Shown here: one piece after another, positions 32,686 to 41,978 of the stretch
Numbering within the stretch: position 1 is the first letter of the stretch
Layout of the letters: every line of letters begins with the position of its first letter
DNA from: Microvirga solisilvae
GTDB taxonomy: Bacteria; Pseudomonadota; Alphaproteobacteria; Rhizobiales; Beijerinckiaceae
Length of the DNA stretch: 64,000 nt
Direction of reading: 5' to 3'
Assembly: GCF_022808595.1 (NCBI RefSeq)
Contig: NZ_JAKUCN010000008.1
Coordinates: 1 to 64,000 of the forward strand
Position numbers and translations under genes: made by a program
The notes under the pieces: model-generated
What the model saw: the letters and a program-made list of their open reading frames with translations, nothing else
What the model was told of the DNA's origin: nothing
Database searches by the model: none

Positions 32686-33705
32686 GAGGCCCTGGCTCCA
32701 GAGTCCGATGAGCAGGCTTGCGCCGAGTACGAGGACAAAGGCAGCGGCCAGAAGCTCGAGAGCCGCAACCGCGATGGCGCCCGTCGCGCCGCGCCCGCCC
32801 GCAAGCCGCAGGGCGAGGGTCTTGGCGAAAACGGCCACGGCCGCGATGGCGCTGGTGGTCAGCGCCGTGCCGAGCGCCATGACGAAGGTGGCGGCGATGC
32901 CTGCCGCGAACAGGCCCTGCGCCAGGGAGAAGACGAGCACGATCAGCGCGCCCGCGCAGGGGCGAATGCCGGCAGCGATCGCCACGCCCGCCATGTCGCG
33001 CCAGCGGGTGAGGCGGTCGATCTCTTCGGGCGGCGGCAGGTGCACGTGATCGCAGCTTGCTTCAGGCACATTGGCCAAGGGGTTCTTCGCGAGTGCCAGC
33101 ACACCCAGAACCTTGCCGCTCTTGCGCCACGTGATCGCAAGGCCCAGCAGAGCGACAGCGATGAAGCTGAACAACTCCACGTTCAGGGCAAGCTTGTTCA
33201 TGGTGGAGGCGGTGGCGCGCAGCACCACGCTCACCGTGCCGACGATGAGGATGGCAACCAATGCCTGCACGAAGGCTGCGGCAAAACTCAGGATGAAGCC
33301 TTTGCGCAAGGCCTTCTCGTCGGCCACCAGATAGGCCGAGATCACGCCCTTGCCGTGTCCGGGGCCTGCGGCGTGGAAGACACCGTAGGCGAATCCGACG
33401 AAGAGAAGAGAACCCCAAGCCGCGCCGCTCTCCTTCAAGGCCCGCACGCTTCCCTGAAGGCTCGCATAGAAGCCGGATTGGATGGAGAGAATCCATGCGC
33501 CGAAATCGCCGGAGGGCGCGGCCTCGCGCACGCCCATGCCGAAGGGACTGCGCGGCGGCGGTGCGCCGATGGGACCGATCCACAGGGCGAGCAGGCTCAT
33601 GGCAGCGGCAATGACGGCGACTGCGGCCAGCATCAATCCAAGCCGCTGCCAGAGCCGCGACCGGGAGGAAGCCGGAGAGCTTAAGGGAGCAGACGTCACG
33701 GACAT
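32683..33705 (-). CDS. NicO/RcnA-type nickel/cobalt exporter
   Basis: A 340-residue inner-membrane transporter of the NicO family. The first metal motif HAAGPGHGKG is at 111-120 and the second GIRPCAGAL at 246-254; CDHVHLPPPEE (218-228) is a His/Cys loop that may bind metal. An N-terminal helix is followed by a 60-residue periplasmic segment and six or more helices. Members export nickel and cobalt. Its first codons overlap the end of the DUF1007 gene by ten bases, a coupling that is conserved for this pair. Confidence 0.87.
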   Translation of the reverse strand: MSVTSAPLSSPASSRSRLWQRLGLMLAAVAVIAAAMSLLALWIGPIGAPPPRSPFGMGVREAAPSGDFGAWILSIQSGFYASLQGSVRALKESGAAWGSLLFVGFAYGVFHAAGPGHGKGVISAYLVADEKALRKGFILSFAAAFVQALVAILIVGTVSVVLRATASTMNKLALNVELFSFIAVALLGLAITWRKSGKVLGVLALAKNPLANVPEASCDHVHLPPPEEIDRLTRWRDMAGVAIAAGIRPCAGALIVLVFSLAQGLFAAGIAATFVMALGTALTTSAIAAVAVFAKTLALRLAGGRGATGAIAVAALELLAAAFVLVLGASLLIGLWSQGL

Positions 33706-34340
33706 GCGATGATGGCCTTGTTGGAATATTCCACGCCGAAGCTCGTGTTCGGGTTCGCTTGGATCGCGCCCTCATCCTGCAAGATCTTTTGCATGGCGGC
33801 ATCCAGGGGCTTCGCCTTGGCGATGCTGGTGATGCAGCCCTGCGGCGCGCTGGCGAGGGTCACGGAAGATTGATCGGCGAGGCTGAAATAGACGAAGAGG
33901 GTCGGGTCGTCGATTTCGATGGCGAGGGTGCCGCCCGCAGGCGCAGTGGATTTCAGCGGCAGCAGGAACGACATAGCCACTTGCTTGCCCTCCATGACCA
34001 TCCGGGCCTCCCGGGGTTCGTCGAAGACCTGCGCCTTGCCCTTCACCTTCAGGGTCGTGAAATACTCGAACTCGTTGAGGGAGGCGGCGTTCTCGGTCGC
34101 CAGGTCCTGCAGCTCCTCCGGGGAGAACTGACCGTCGTTGTTCTTGTCCAACCCTTGGGTGACATAGGCCGTATAGGCCTCGTCGAAGACCCAATGGTGG
34201 CGGATGCCTGTCACCTTGCCGTCAGTGAAGACCACCTCCGCCTTGGCGGTGATCCAGACATGAGGATGCGCGAAGGCCGGGAGGCTGAAGGCGGTCAGCA
34301 GGGCGGCAAGGCAGAGGGTGAGACCAAGGCGGTGTTTCAT
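33696..34340 (-). CDS. DUF1007 periplasmic protein, partner of the NicO exporter
   Basis: A 214-residue protein with a Sec signal ending at AFA-HP (residue 24). The mature start HPHVWI and the block EVVFTDGKVTGIRHHWVFDE are typical of DUF1007. An EF-hand-like sequence DKNNDGQFSPEE (65-76) should bind calcium. It precedes the NicO gene with a ten-base overlap. The N-terminal His pair and gene linkage suggest periplasmic metal handling for efflux, which is inferred rather than proven. Confidence 0.82.
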   Translation of the reverse strand: MKHRLGLTLCLAALLTAFSLPAFAHPHVWITAKAEVVFTDGKVTGIRHHWVFDEAYTAYVTQGLDKNNDGQFSPEELQDLATENAASLNEFEYFTTLKVKGKAQVFDEPREARMVMEGKQVAMSFLLPLKSTAPAGGTLAIEIDDPTLFVYFSLADQSSVTLASAPQGCITSIAKAKPLDAAMQKILQDEGAIQANPNTSFGVEYSNKAIIACP

Positions 34341-34451
34341 GCGTTGTCTTTAACAGCAGCGCTTCCGGGGACGGGCGGAAGCCTCAGGAACCATGACCTA
34401 GACGCATCATGGTTAATGGAGGCGAAACGAAGGCTCGTACTTTAGAATCGC

Positions 34452-34495
34452 TTGATTGACGCGATCCGGCGATTATGTCAGCATTACTGACATAA
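34452..34495 (+). promoter_or_regulatory. Promoter with overlapping operator for indolepyruvate oxidoreductase
   Basis: TTGATT (34452-34457), 16 bases, then TATGTC (34474-34479). The -10 lies inside a 9-bp perfect inverted repeat: TTATGTCAG (34473-34481) and CTGACATAA (34487-34495) with a 5-base spacer. A repressor bound here would block the promoter. The gene starts at 34562. Regulator unknown. Confidence 0.6.
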
Positions 34496-34561
34496 ATCCA
34501 AAAACCAACGAGAACCGGAAAACCGGCGCGCGGGGCTAAGAGGGCTCCAAGGAGGAACGGC

Positions 34562-37500
34562 ATGGCCGAAGGTCATGTGGCGCTTCGTAGCGTTACGCTC
34601 GACGACAAGTACGATCTCACCAAGGATCACGTGTTCATCACCGGCACCCAGGCCGTCATCCGCATGCTGCTCATGCAGCGCGAGCGGGACAGGCTGGCGG
34701 GCCTCAACACGGCCGGCTTCGTCTCCGGCTATCGCGGCTCGCCCATCGGCGGCCTGGACCAGAATCTCTGGCGGGCGCGGAAGTGGCTTGAGCAATCCAA
34801 CATCGTCTTCCAGCCGGGCCTCAACGAGGAACTGGCGGCGACCGCCGTCTGGGGCTCGCAGCAGGCGGAGATTCGCGGCGACGGCAAATATGACGGCGTG
34901 TTCGGCCTCTGGTACGGCAAGGGCCCCGGCGTCGACCGCTCCGGCGACGTGTTCCGCCACGCCAACATGGCGGGCTCCTCGCAGCATGGCGGTGTGCTCG
35001 CGCTCATGGGCGACGACCACACGGCTGAGTCATCGACCGTCGCGCACCAATCCGAATTCCACTTTGTCGACGTGATGATCCCGATCCTGAACCCCGCCGG
35101 CGTTCAGGAGATTCTCGATTACGGCCTCTACGGCTACGCCATGAGCCGCTTCTGCGGCACCTGGGTGGCGTTCAAATGCGTGAAGGACAACATCGAATCC
35201 ACCGCCTCGGTGGATGGTTCGCTTGATCGCGTGAAGATCGTCATGCCCGATGACTTCATCATGCCGCCGGGCGGGCTCAACATCCGCAACCGCGACGGCG
35301 TGCTCGATCAGGAAGCGCGCCTTCAGGACTACAAGCGCGACGCCATGCTGGCCTTCGTGCGCGCCAACAACCTCAACCGCATCGTTCTCTCCGGCGGGCG
35401 CAACCCAAAGATCGGCATCATCACCGTCGGCAAGTCCTATCTCGACGTGCGCCAAGCCATGGACGAGCTCGGCCTCGACGAGGTGAAGGCCAACGACATG
35501 GGCCTTCGCCTCTACAAGGTCGCTTGCCCCTGGCCGCTCTCGCAGCGCGAGCTTCTGGAATTCGCGCAAGGCCTCGACAAGGTCATCGTCGTCGAGGAGA
35601 AGCGCTCCCTCATCGAAGTGCAGCTGCGCGAGGAGCTTTATGGCACCGCCAATCAGCCGCTCTGCATCGGCAAGAAGGACGAGGGCGGCAACTGGCTCTT
35701 CCCCGTCAAGGGCGCGCTCGATCCCAACGACATCGCCATCGTCATCGGCGAGCGTCTTCTGCAATACCACAACAACGATGATCTGCGCGGTCGCGTGGCA
35801 CGGTTGCGTAATGCGCAGGAAGTGCTGAAGATTACGAACGACGTGGCGACCCGAGTGCCGCATTTCTGCTCGGGCTGCCCGCACAATTCGTCCACCAAGG
35901 TGCCTGAGGGCATGCGTGCTTATGCGGGCATCGGCTGCCATTACATGGTGCAGTGGATGGACCGCTCCACCGACGGCTTCACGCAGATGGGCGGCGAGGG
36001 CGCGAACTGGATCGGCGAGTCGCCATTCTCTCAACGCGGCCACGTCTTCCAGAATCTCGGTGACGGCACCTACAACCATTCCGGCATTCTGGCGCTGCGC
36101 TGGTCGGTCGATACCAAGACCAACGTCACCTACAAGATCCTCTTCAACGATGCGGTCGCCATGACCGGTGGTCAGCCACACGAGGGCAAGCTCACCGTCG
36201 ACATGATCGCCCGTCAGGTGCGGGAAGAAGGCGTGGAGCGGATCGCCCTTGTCACCGACGAGCCGCACAAATATCCGAAATCGATCCGCTGGCCGTCCGG
36301 CATGACAATCCATCATCGCGATGAGCTCGATGCCGTGCAGCGCGATCTGGCGCAGATCCCCGGCGTCACGGTGATGATCTACGACCAGACCTGCGCCTCC
36401 GAGAAGCGCCGCCGCCGCAAGCGCGGCGAGTTCCCGGATCCGGACAAGCGCGTCATCATCAACGATCTTGTCTGCGAGGCCTGCGGCGATTGCTCCGTGC
36501 AGTCGAATTGCGTGGCCGTGCAGCCGGTGCAGACCGAGTTCGGCCGTAAGCGCCAGATCGACCAGTCGAACTGCAACAAGGACTTCTCCTGCGTGAAGGG
36601 CTTCTGCCCGTCCTTCGTCACGGTGCATGGCGCCAAGGTGAAGAAGGCAGTGCCGGAGACTGCATCGACGGATGGCATGACGTTCAAGCCGCTGCCCGAT
36701 CCGGTGATTCCCGCCATTGACCGCACGTTCAACGTGATCGTGACGGGCGTGGGCGGCACGGGCGTTGTCACCATCGGTGCGATCCTCGGCATGGCGGCGC
36801 ATCTCGAAGGCAAGGGTATGGGCATGATCGACATGGCCGGCCTCGCCCAGAAGGGTGGCGCGGTCTACAGCCATGTGCGTCTCGCCAACCGCCAGGAAGA
36901 CATCCACGCCATCCGTGTGAGCGCGGAATCGGCGCATCTCGTGCTCGGCTGCGACCTCGTGGTGACGGGTACCAAGAAGGTGCTTGCTTCCGTGAAGCAG
37001 GGACAGACAGCGCTCGTGGTGAACACGGCGGAAGTCATGCCCGGCGAGTTCACGCGCAATGCCGATTTCTCGCTGCCCACCGAGCGCCTGAAGCGCGCGA
37101 TCAAGGGCGCTGCGGGCGAACAGGGTGTTGCATTCGTCGATGCGACGGCAATCGCCACCGCTCTTCTCGGCAATTCGATTGCCGCCAACATGTTCATGCT
37201 GGGCTATGCCTATCAGAACGGGAATGTGCCGCTCTCGGGTGCTGCCATCGAGAAGGCCATCGAGCTCAACGGCGAAGCGGTGAAGATGAATCTCTCCGCC
37301 TTCACCTGGGGACGCCGCGCGGCGGCGGAGCCGGAGCTGCTTGCCGGCATGATGAGCGAGTTGAAAGCGCCGAACGACGAGCTGAAAATCTCCGAGACCC
37401 TTGATGAGGTGATCGAGCGTCGCGTGGCGTTCCTCTCCGCTTATCAAAACAAGCGCTACGGCAAGCGTTATCGCACGCAAGTGCAGCGCGTGCGCGAGGC

Positions 37501-38065
37501 GGAATCCAAGGTTGTTCCGGGTTCGACCGCGCTCACGGATGCGGTGGCGCGCTCGCTCTTCAAGCTCATGGCCTACAAGGACGAGTACGAGGTGGCCCGT
37601 CTCTACACGGACGGACATTTCGAGCGTCAGGTCGCCTCGACCTTCGAGGGCGAGAACCTGCGCTACGAGTTCCATATGGCTCCGCCGATTCTCGCCAAGA
37701 AGGACCCTGTCACCGGCGTTCCGAAGAAGATGAGCTTCGGCCCGTGGATGCTGAAAGCCATGCGGGTTCTGGCGAAGTTCAAGGCCGTTCGCGGCACACC
37801 GCTCGATGTGTTCGGCTACACACACGAGCGCCGCACGGAGCGCGAACTCATCCGTGAGTTCGAAGGGCGGATCGAAGAGATTTTGGCGAAGCTCAACGCC
37901 GACAATCACGCGGTTGCGGTGGGCCTCGCCAACATTCCGCAAAAGATCCGCGGTTACGGCCACATCAAGGAACGGAACCTGGAGATCGCCAAGAAGGAAG
38001 AGGCGGACCTCCTCGCCAAGTTCCGCACCGAGCAGCAGCCGACGCTGCCGATTGCGGCGGAGTAA
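34562..38065 (+). CDS. Fused indolepyruvate ferredoxin oxidoreductase (alpha-beta)
   Basis: A 1167-residue fusion of IorA-like and IorB-like parts. It oxidatively decarboxylates aryl pyruvates (from Trp, Phe, Tyr) to aryl-acetyl-CoA, passing electrons to ferredoxin. The TPP-binding C-terminal part of the alpha region has HFCSGCPHN (C436/C439) and GDGTYNHSG near residue 500. Two Cys groups, CEACGDCSVQSNC (638-650) and CNKDFSCVKGFC (about 670-681), hold Fe-S clusters. The gamma domain starts with GVGGTGVVTIGAIL near 730. ATG at 34562 follows AAGGAGGAACGGC, a strong ribosome site. A likely repressed promoter precedes it; an aromatic aminotransferase converges from downstream. Confidence 0.93.
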   Translation: MAEGHVALRSVTLDDKYDLTKDHVFITGTQAVIRMLLMQRERDRLAGLNTAGFVSGYRGSPIGGLDQNLWRARKWLEQSNIVFQPGLNEELAATAVWGSQQAEIRGDGKYDGVFGLWYGKGPGVDRSGDVFRHANMAGSSQHGGVLALMGDDHTAESSTVAHQSEFHFVDVMIPILNPAGVQEILDYGLYGYAMSRFCGTWVAFKCVKDNIESTASVDGSLDRVKIVMPDDFIMPPGGLNIRNRDGVLDQEARLQDYKRDAMLAFVRANNLNRIVLSGGRNPKIGIITVGKSYLDVRQAMDELGLDEVKANDMGLRLYKVACPWPLSQRELLEFAQGLDKVIVVEEKRSLIEVQLREELYGTANQPLCIGKKDEGGNWLFPVKGALDPNDIAIVIGERLLQYHNNDDLRGRVARLRNAQEVLKITNDVATRVPHFCSGCPHNSSTKVPEGMRAYAGIGCHYMVQWMDRSTDGFTQMGGEGANWIGESPFSQRGHVFQNLGDGTYNHSGILALRWSVDTKTNVTYKILFNDAVAMTGGQPHEGKLTVDMIARQVREEGVERIALVTDEPHKYPKSIRWPSGMTIHHRDELDAVQRDLAQIPGVTVMIYDQTCASEKRRRRKRGEFPDPDKRVIINDLVCEACGDCSVQSNCVAVQPVQTEFGRKRQIDQSNCNKDFSCVKGFCPSFVTVHGAKVKKAVPETASTDGMTFKPLPDPVIPAIDRTFNVIVTGVGGTGVVTIGAILGMAAHLEGKGMGMIDMAGLAQKGGAVYSHVRLANRQEDIHAIRVSAESAHLVLGCDLVVTGTKKVLASVKQGQTALVVNTAEVMPGEFTRNADFSLPTERLKRAIKGAAGEQGVAFVDATAIATALLGNSIAANMFMLGYAYQNGNVPLSGAAIEKAIELNGEAVKMNLSAFTWGRRAAAEPELLAGMMSELKAPNDELKISETLDEVIERRVAFLSAYQNKRYGKRYRTQVQRVREAESKVVPGSTALTDAVARSLFKLMAYKDEYEVARLYTDGHFERQVASTFEGENLRYEFHMAPPILAKKDPVTGVPKKMSFGPWMLKAMRVLAKFKAVRGTPLDVFGYTHERRTERELIREFEGRIEEILAKLNADNHAVAVGLANIPQKIRGYGHIKERNLEIAKKEEADLLAKFRTEQQPTLPIAAE

Positions 38066-38078
38066 GTCTTTAAAAAGC

Positions 38079-38177
38079 GTCATCCCGGGGCCGCGTAGCG
38101 GAACCCGGGATCGCACGACGAGTATGGCGCTTCATTCTTCATGCGATCCCGGATCGGCTTTCGCCGTCCGGGATGAC
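38079..38177. repeat. Palindromic repeat, family C, between convergent genes
   Basis: GTCATCCCGG (38079-38088) pairs with CCGGGATGAC (38168-38177), with further GGGATCGC/GCGATCCC pairing inside. It fills the gap between the oxidoreductase and the aminotransferase and could stop transcription from both sides. A related single arm is at 10258-10294. Confidence 0.85.
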
Positions 38178-38187
38178 TGCTAGCCTT

Positions 38188-39387
38188 TTAGGCTTGGCTC
38201 GCGTTCACGAAGCTCTTCGCCACCTTCGCGGCGTTCTCCTCGTTCAGACCCGCCACGCACATGCGGCCCGATTCCACGAGATAGACGCCGTCGCGCTCGC
38301 GCATAGCGCGCACCTGCTGCGCGGTCAGGCCCGTATAGCTGAACATGCCGCGCTGGCTGGTGAGGAAGCTCACGTCGATCTCGTTCGAGATTTTACGGAT
38401 CTCCTCGGCGAGAAGCTTGCGCACGGAATCCATGCGCACGCGCATCTCGTCGACCTCGCGGGCCCATTGGGCGCGAAGATCGTCGCTGCCGAGAACGGTA
38501 GCGACGAGAAGACCGCCGGTCATCGGCGGGCTCGAATAGCTGCGGCGCACGGCGAGTTTCAGCTGGCCGAGCACGCGCTCGGCCTCGTCCGCATCGCGGC
38601 ACACGACGCTCAGGCCGCCGACGCGCTCGCCGTAGAGCGAGAAATTCTTGGAGAAGGAATTCGCCACGAGGCAGCTCGCGCGTTCCGCGTAACGGCGCAC
38701 GAAGGAGGCATCTTCCTCCAGGCTCGTGCCGAAGCCCTGATAGGCCATGTCGAACACGACGATGTGGCGCTTGGCGACGAGCACATCCGTCAATGCTGCC
38801 TGCTGCTTTGCATCGAGATCGACGCCGGTCGGGTTATGGCAGACGGGCTGCAGCACGATGATGGAGCCGGCTGCCGCCGCCTCGATCGCCTTCACCATGC
38901 CATCGAAATCGACCGAGCGGTTCTTGGCGTCCCAATAAGGATAGGTCGTGGTCTTGAAGCCCGCGCGCTGGAATAGGCCGTGATGGTTCTCCCAGGTCGG
39001 ATCGCTGACGAGAACCGCGCGGCCCGGCGCGTGCTTGGCGAGGAAGTCGGCCGCGATGCCGACGGCGCCCGTGCCGCCGATGGTCTGGATCGTGGCGATG
39101 CGCTTTTCCGCGCGGGCCGGATGCTTGTCTCCGAAGACCAGCTTCTGCACGCCCTCGCGATAGCCGGGATGGCCATCCATGGGCAGGTAGGGCCGCTCGG
39201 CAAAGCCGACACGCTCGTAAGCGGCGCGGACGGAGCCCAGGGCCGGAAGGCGGCCCTTCTCATCCGTATAGACGCCGATGCTGAGATTGACCTTCTCGCT
39301 ACGGGGATCAGCCTTGAAGCTGTCGTTGAGGGACAGGATCGGATCGCCCGCGAAGGCTTCGACTTGTCCGAACAGGGATTCCGTCAT
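38188..39387 (-). CDS. Aromatic amino-acid aminotransferase (class I, TyrB/AspC type)
   Basis: PLP aminotransferase of fold type I, 399 residues, close to aspartate/aromatic aminotransferases. PLP-lysine is K247 in NSFSKNFSLYGERVG; CHNPTGVDL (183-191) contains the cofactor-contacting Asn, and SGRMCVAGL near the end holds the substrate-carboxylate Arg. It makes aryl pyruvates from aromatic amino acids, which the facing oxidoreductase can use. The start at 39387 is preferred, with GGAG seven bases upstream; the frame is open 22 codons more. Aspartate as substrate cannot be excluded. Confidence 0.88.
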   Translation of the reverse strand: MTESLFGQVEAFAGDPILSLNDSFKADPRSEKVNLSIGVYTDEKGRLPALGSVRAAYERVGFAERPYLPMDGHPGYREGVQKLVFGDKHPARAEKRIATIQTIGGTGAVGIAADFLAKHAPGRAVLVSDPTWENHHGLFQRAGFKTTTYPYWDAKNRSVDFDGMVKAIEAAAAGSIIVLQPVCHNPTGVDLDAKQQAALTDVLVAKRHIVVFDMAYQGFGTSLEEDASFVRRYAERASCLVANSFSKNFSLYGERVGGLSVVCRDADEAERVLGQLKLAVRRSYSSPPMTGGLLVATVLGSDDLRAQWAREVDEMRVRMDSVRKLLAEEIRKISNEIDVSFLTSQRGMFSYTGLTAQQVRAMRERDGVYLVESGRMCVAGLNEENAAKVAKSFVNASQA

Positions 39388-39459
39388 TCTGATCTCCAAA
39401 CGTGTCAGGTCATTGGCTGCGAGAGACCTACTCCCGGGCAGGTTTCTCGGCAAGGATGT

Positions 39460-40167
39460 TCAGGTATCGAGCCGCCAGTCGATGGGCTTCAGCCCTTTCC
39501 CGACGAGCCAGGCATTGGCGCGGCTGAAGGGCTTCGTGCCCTTGAAGTCGTTGAGCCGGTTGAGCGGGGAGGGGTGGCCCGACTCGATCACGAGATGCTT
39601 GGCGGAATCGACGAGCGCCGCCCGCTTGCGGGCAGGCCCGCCCCAGAGCAGAAAGACCACGGCAGGCTGCTGCGCAGAGATGGCCGCGATGGCCTGATCC
39701 ACGAGATCGGACCAGCCGAATTTCATATGCGCGCCGGATTTGCCCGCTTCCACCGTCAGCGCCGTGTTGATGAGCAGCACGCCCTGTTTTGCCCATTTCG
39801 AGAGGTCGCCGGATTTAGGCATGGGCGCATCGAGATCCGCCGCCATCTCGGCAAGAATCGTGCGGAGCGATGCGGGCAGGCGCCGCGCGCCGCGATAGGA
39901 GAAGGCGAGGCCGTGGGAATCGCCGGGGGTCGGGTAGGGATCCTGGCCGAGGATCACGACCTTGACCTTGTCGAGAGGCGTCAGGGTGATGCTCGTGAAG
40001 ACGGCCTCCGGCGGGGGCAGAACATGGCCGCCCGCCGCGATCACCGCATCCACCTTCTCCGCGACCCGTTCCGCGCTGCCGTCCTGGAAGAATGGGAGCT
40101 GAAGCCAGGAGGTCGTCTGCTTGTTCCTGCGGAACGCGGCGAGGGCTTGGACGATGGGGCCAGTCAT
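39460..40167 (-). CDS. ung: Uracil-DNA glycosylase (family 1)
   Basis: Removes uracil from DNA to start base-excision repair. A 235-residue enzyme with the water-activating motif GQDPYPTPGDSHGLAFS (D76) and the minor-groove loop HPSPLN (H198). The internal LLLINTALTVE block is also typical. Slightly longer than E. coli Ung because of the N-terminal linker. It is separated from the aminotransferase by 72 bases and is likely on its own transcript. Confidence 0.95.
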   Translation of the reverse strand: MTGPIVQALAAFRRNKQTTSWLQLPFFQDGSAERVAEKVDAVIAAGGHVLPPPEAVFTSITLTPLDKVKVVILGQDPYPTPGDSHGLAFSYRGARRLPASLRTILAEMAADLDAPMPKSGDLSKWAKQGVLLINTALTVEAGKSGAHMKFGWSDLVDQAIAAISAQQPAVVFLLWGGPARKRAALVDSAKHLVIESGHPSPLNRLNDFKGTKPFSRANAWLVGKGLKPIDWRLDT

Positions 40168-40347
40168 GGAGCGTGCCTCTTGAGGATGCCTGCCCGGTCT
40201 CTAGCCCATATGGTTCAAAATGACATCATTCTCTGCCGGGGATCTGGGCGCTGAAGTGATCGACAGGCTGTTACTTCTGTGACACGTTTCGGCCTTAAGG
40301 CTCCCAGGAGTGTGATGGGCGCCGCCCGAAATCGAGGACCTTTGACG

Positions 40348-41856
40348 ATGTTGACCAGCCGACCCTCCGCTGCCCTGCGCGCCGGTTTCCTTGGATTCTC
40401 CCTGCTTCTGTCCGGCACGGCGCTGGCGCAGGAAGCCGTGACCATCCGTTTCGTCCAGACCAACGACATCGACCGGATGTCGCCTGAGAAGGGCCGCGGC
40501 GGTTTTGCCAAGCTCGCAACCGTCGTCAAGGAAGAGAAGGCGAAGGGCAATGCCTTCTTCGTTCATGCGGGCGACACCATCTCGCCCTCGCTGCTTTCGG
40601 GCTTCGACAAGGGCGCGCACGTCATCGATATCCTGAACCGCATGGGCGTCGATGCCATGACGCCGGGTAACCATGAATTCGATCTTGGCGACGCGGTGTT
40701 CCGCGCCCGCCTGGCCGATGCCAAATTCGATATCCTCACCTCCAACATCGTCGATGGTGACGGCGCACCCGCCAACACCAAGCCCGAGAAGATCGTGGAC
40801 GTGCAGGGCGTGAAGGTCGGCTTCTTCGGCCTCACCACCGAGGACACGCCGATCGCGTCGAGCCCCGGCACCATCAAGTTCTCGTCCACCATCGATGCGG
40901 CCCGCGCCAAGGCGAAGGATCTGCGCGCGAAGGGCGTCGACATCGTGGTCGCCGTTGCGCACACGCCGCTCGAAGTCGACATGATCATCGCCCGCTCCGC
41001 CGGCGTGGACGTGATCATCGGCGGCCATGACGAGCACCTGCTCGCCTTCTATGACGGCAAGGTCACGCTCACCGAATCCGAGTCGCAGGCCAATTACGTG
41101 GTCGTCACGGAGCTTTCCGTGACCAAGGCCACCAAGGACGGCAAGACCACGGTGAGCTGGTCGCCGAATTTCCGCATCGTCGACACCGCCTCCGTGAAGG
41201 CCGATCCCGAGATCGAGGCCGTGGTGAAGGGCTATGAGGACAAGCTCTCCAAGGAGCTGGACGTTGAAATCGGCGTGACGGAAACGCCGCTCGACAGCCG
41301 CCGCGCCACCGTGCGCGGAGGCGAGGCCGCCATGGGCAACCTCGTGGCCGATGCCCTGAAAGCCGCAGTCGGCGCCGACGTGGCCGTGACCAATGGCGGC
41401 GGCCTGCGTGCCGACAAGGAATATCCGGCAGGCACCAAGCTGACACGCCGCCACTTCCAGGCCGAAATGCCCTTCGGCAACACCACCGTTCTCATGGAGA
41501 TCACCGGCGCCAAGCTGAAGGCCGGCCTCGAGAACGGCGTGAGCCAGGTACGCGAGCTCGGCGGCCGCTTCCCGCAGGTTTCCGGCCTCACCTTCGAGGT
41601 CGACATGAAGGAGCCCCCGGGCAGCCGCATCAAGGCTGTTAAGGTCAACGGCCAGGATCTCGATCCCGCCAAGACCTACAAGCTCGCCACCAACGACTTC
41701 ATGGCGCGCGGCGGCGACGGCTACAGCGCGTTCGCCGGCAACAAGAACCTGATCGATCCTTCCGCCAGCCAGCTCATGGCAAGCCAGGTGATCGAGTATG
41801 TGGCCAAGGCCGGCAAGGTCGCGCCGAAGGTCGAGGGCCGCGTCGTTCTGCGCTGA
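40348..41856 (+). CDS. 5'-nucleotidase/UshA-family metallophosphoesterase
   Basis: A 502-residue exported enzyme. The signal peptide (MLTSRPSAALRAGFLG on to ALAQ) ends near residue 28. Metallophosphoesterase motifs are TNDID (38-42), HAGDTISPS (73-81) and GNHEFD (107-112), with VAHTP and GGHDEHLL later. The C-terminal nucleotidase domain has NLVADALKAAV and TNGGGLR, then NDFMARGGDGYSAF. In the first motif the usual D-x-H is D-x-D, so one metal ligand differs. It should hydrolyse nucleotides or cyclic nucleotides in the periplasm; the substituted ligand may change metal or substrate. ATG at 40348 matches the signal peptide; the frame is open 23 codons upstream. Confidence 0.85.
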   Translation: MLTSRPSAALRAGFLGFSLLLSGTALAQEAVTIRFVQTNDIDRMSPEKGRGGFAKLATVVKEEKAKGNAFFVHAGDTISPSLLSGFDKGAHVIDILNRMGVDAMTPGNHEFDLGDAVFRARLADAKFDILTSNIVDGDGAPANTKPEKIVDVQGVKVGFFGLTTEDTPIASSPGTIKFSSTIDAARAKAKDLRAKGVDIVVAVAHTPLEVDMIIARSAGVDVIIGGHDEHLLAFYDGKVTLTESESQANYVVVTELSVTKATKDGKTTVSWSPNFRIVDTASVKADPEIEAVVKGYEDKLSKELDVEIGVTETPLDSRRATVRGGEAAMGNLVADALKAAVGADVAVTNGGGLRADKEYPAGTKLTRRHFQAEMPFGNTTVLMEITGAKLKAGLENGVSQVRELGGRFPQVSGLTFEVDMKEPPGSRIKAVKVNGQDLDPAKTYKLATNDFMARGGDGYSAFAGNKNLIDPSASQLMASQVIEYVAKAGKVAPKVEGRVVLR

Positions 41857-41877
41857 TTTCTCAGCCTTCCGATCCTG

Positions 41878-41914
41878 CGCCGGGGCCTGTTTCAGGGCCC
41901 CGGCGTTGTCTTTT
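41878..41914 (+). terminator. Rho-independent terminator of the nucleotidase gene
   Basis: CGCCGGGGCC (41878-41887) pairs perfectly with GGCCCCGGCG (41896-41905) around an 8-base loop and is followed by TTGTCTTTT. Confidence 0.9.
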
Positions 41915-41978
41915 CAGGGGAGGAGGGTGATATTTACCCCTCCATGTCTCGCCTCCACTGTGCCATCTTGGGCGCCCA

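Noticed and set aside
35030..38116. Open frame of 1028 codons on the minus strand
   Set aside because: It is the antisense of the indolepyruvate oxidoreductase gene, has a composition typical of GC-rich shadows (many His, Arg, Asp) and no family motif.
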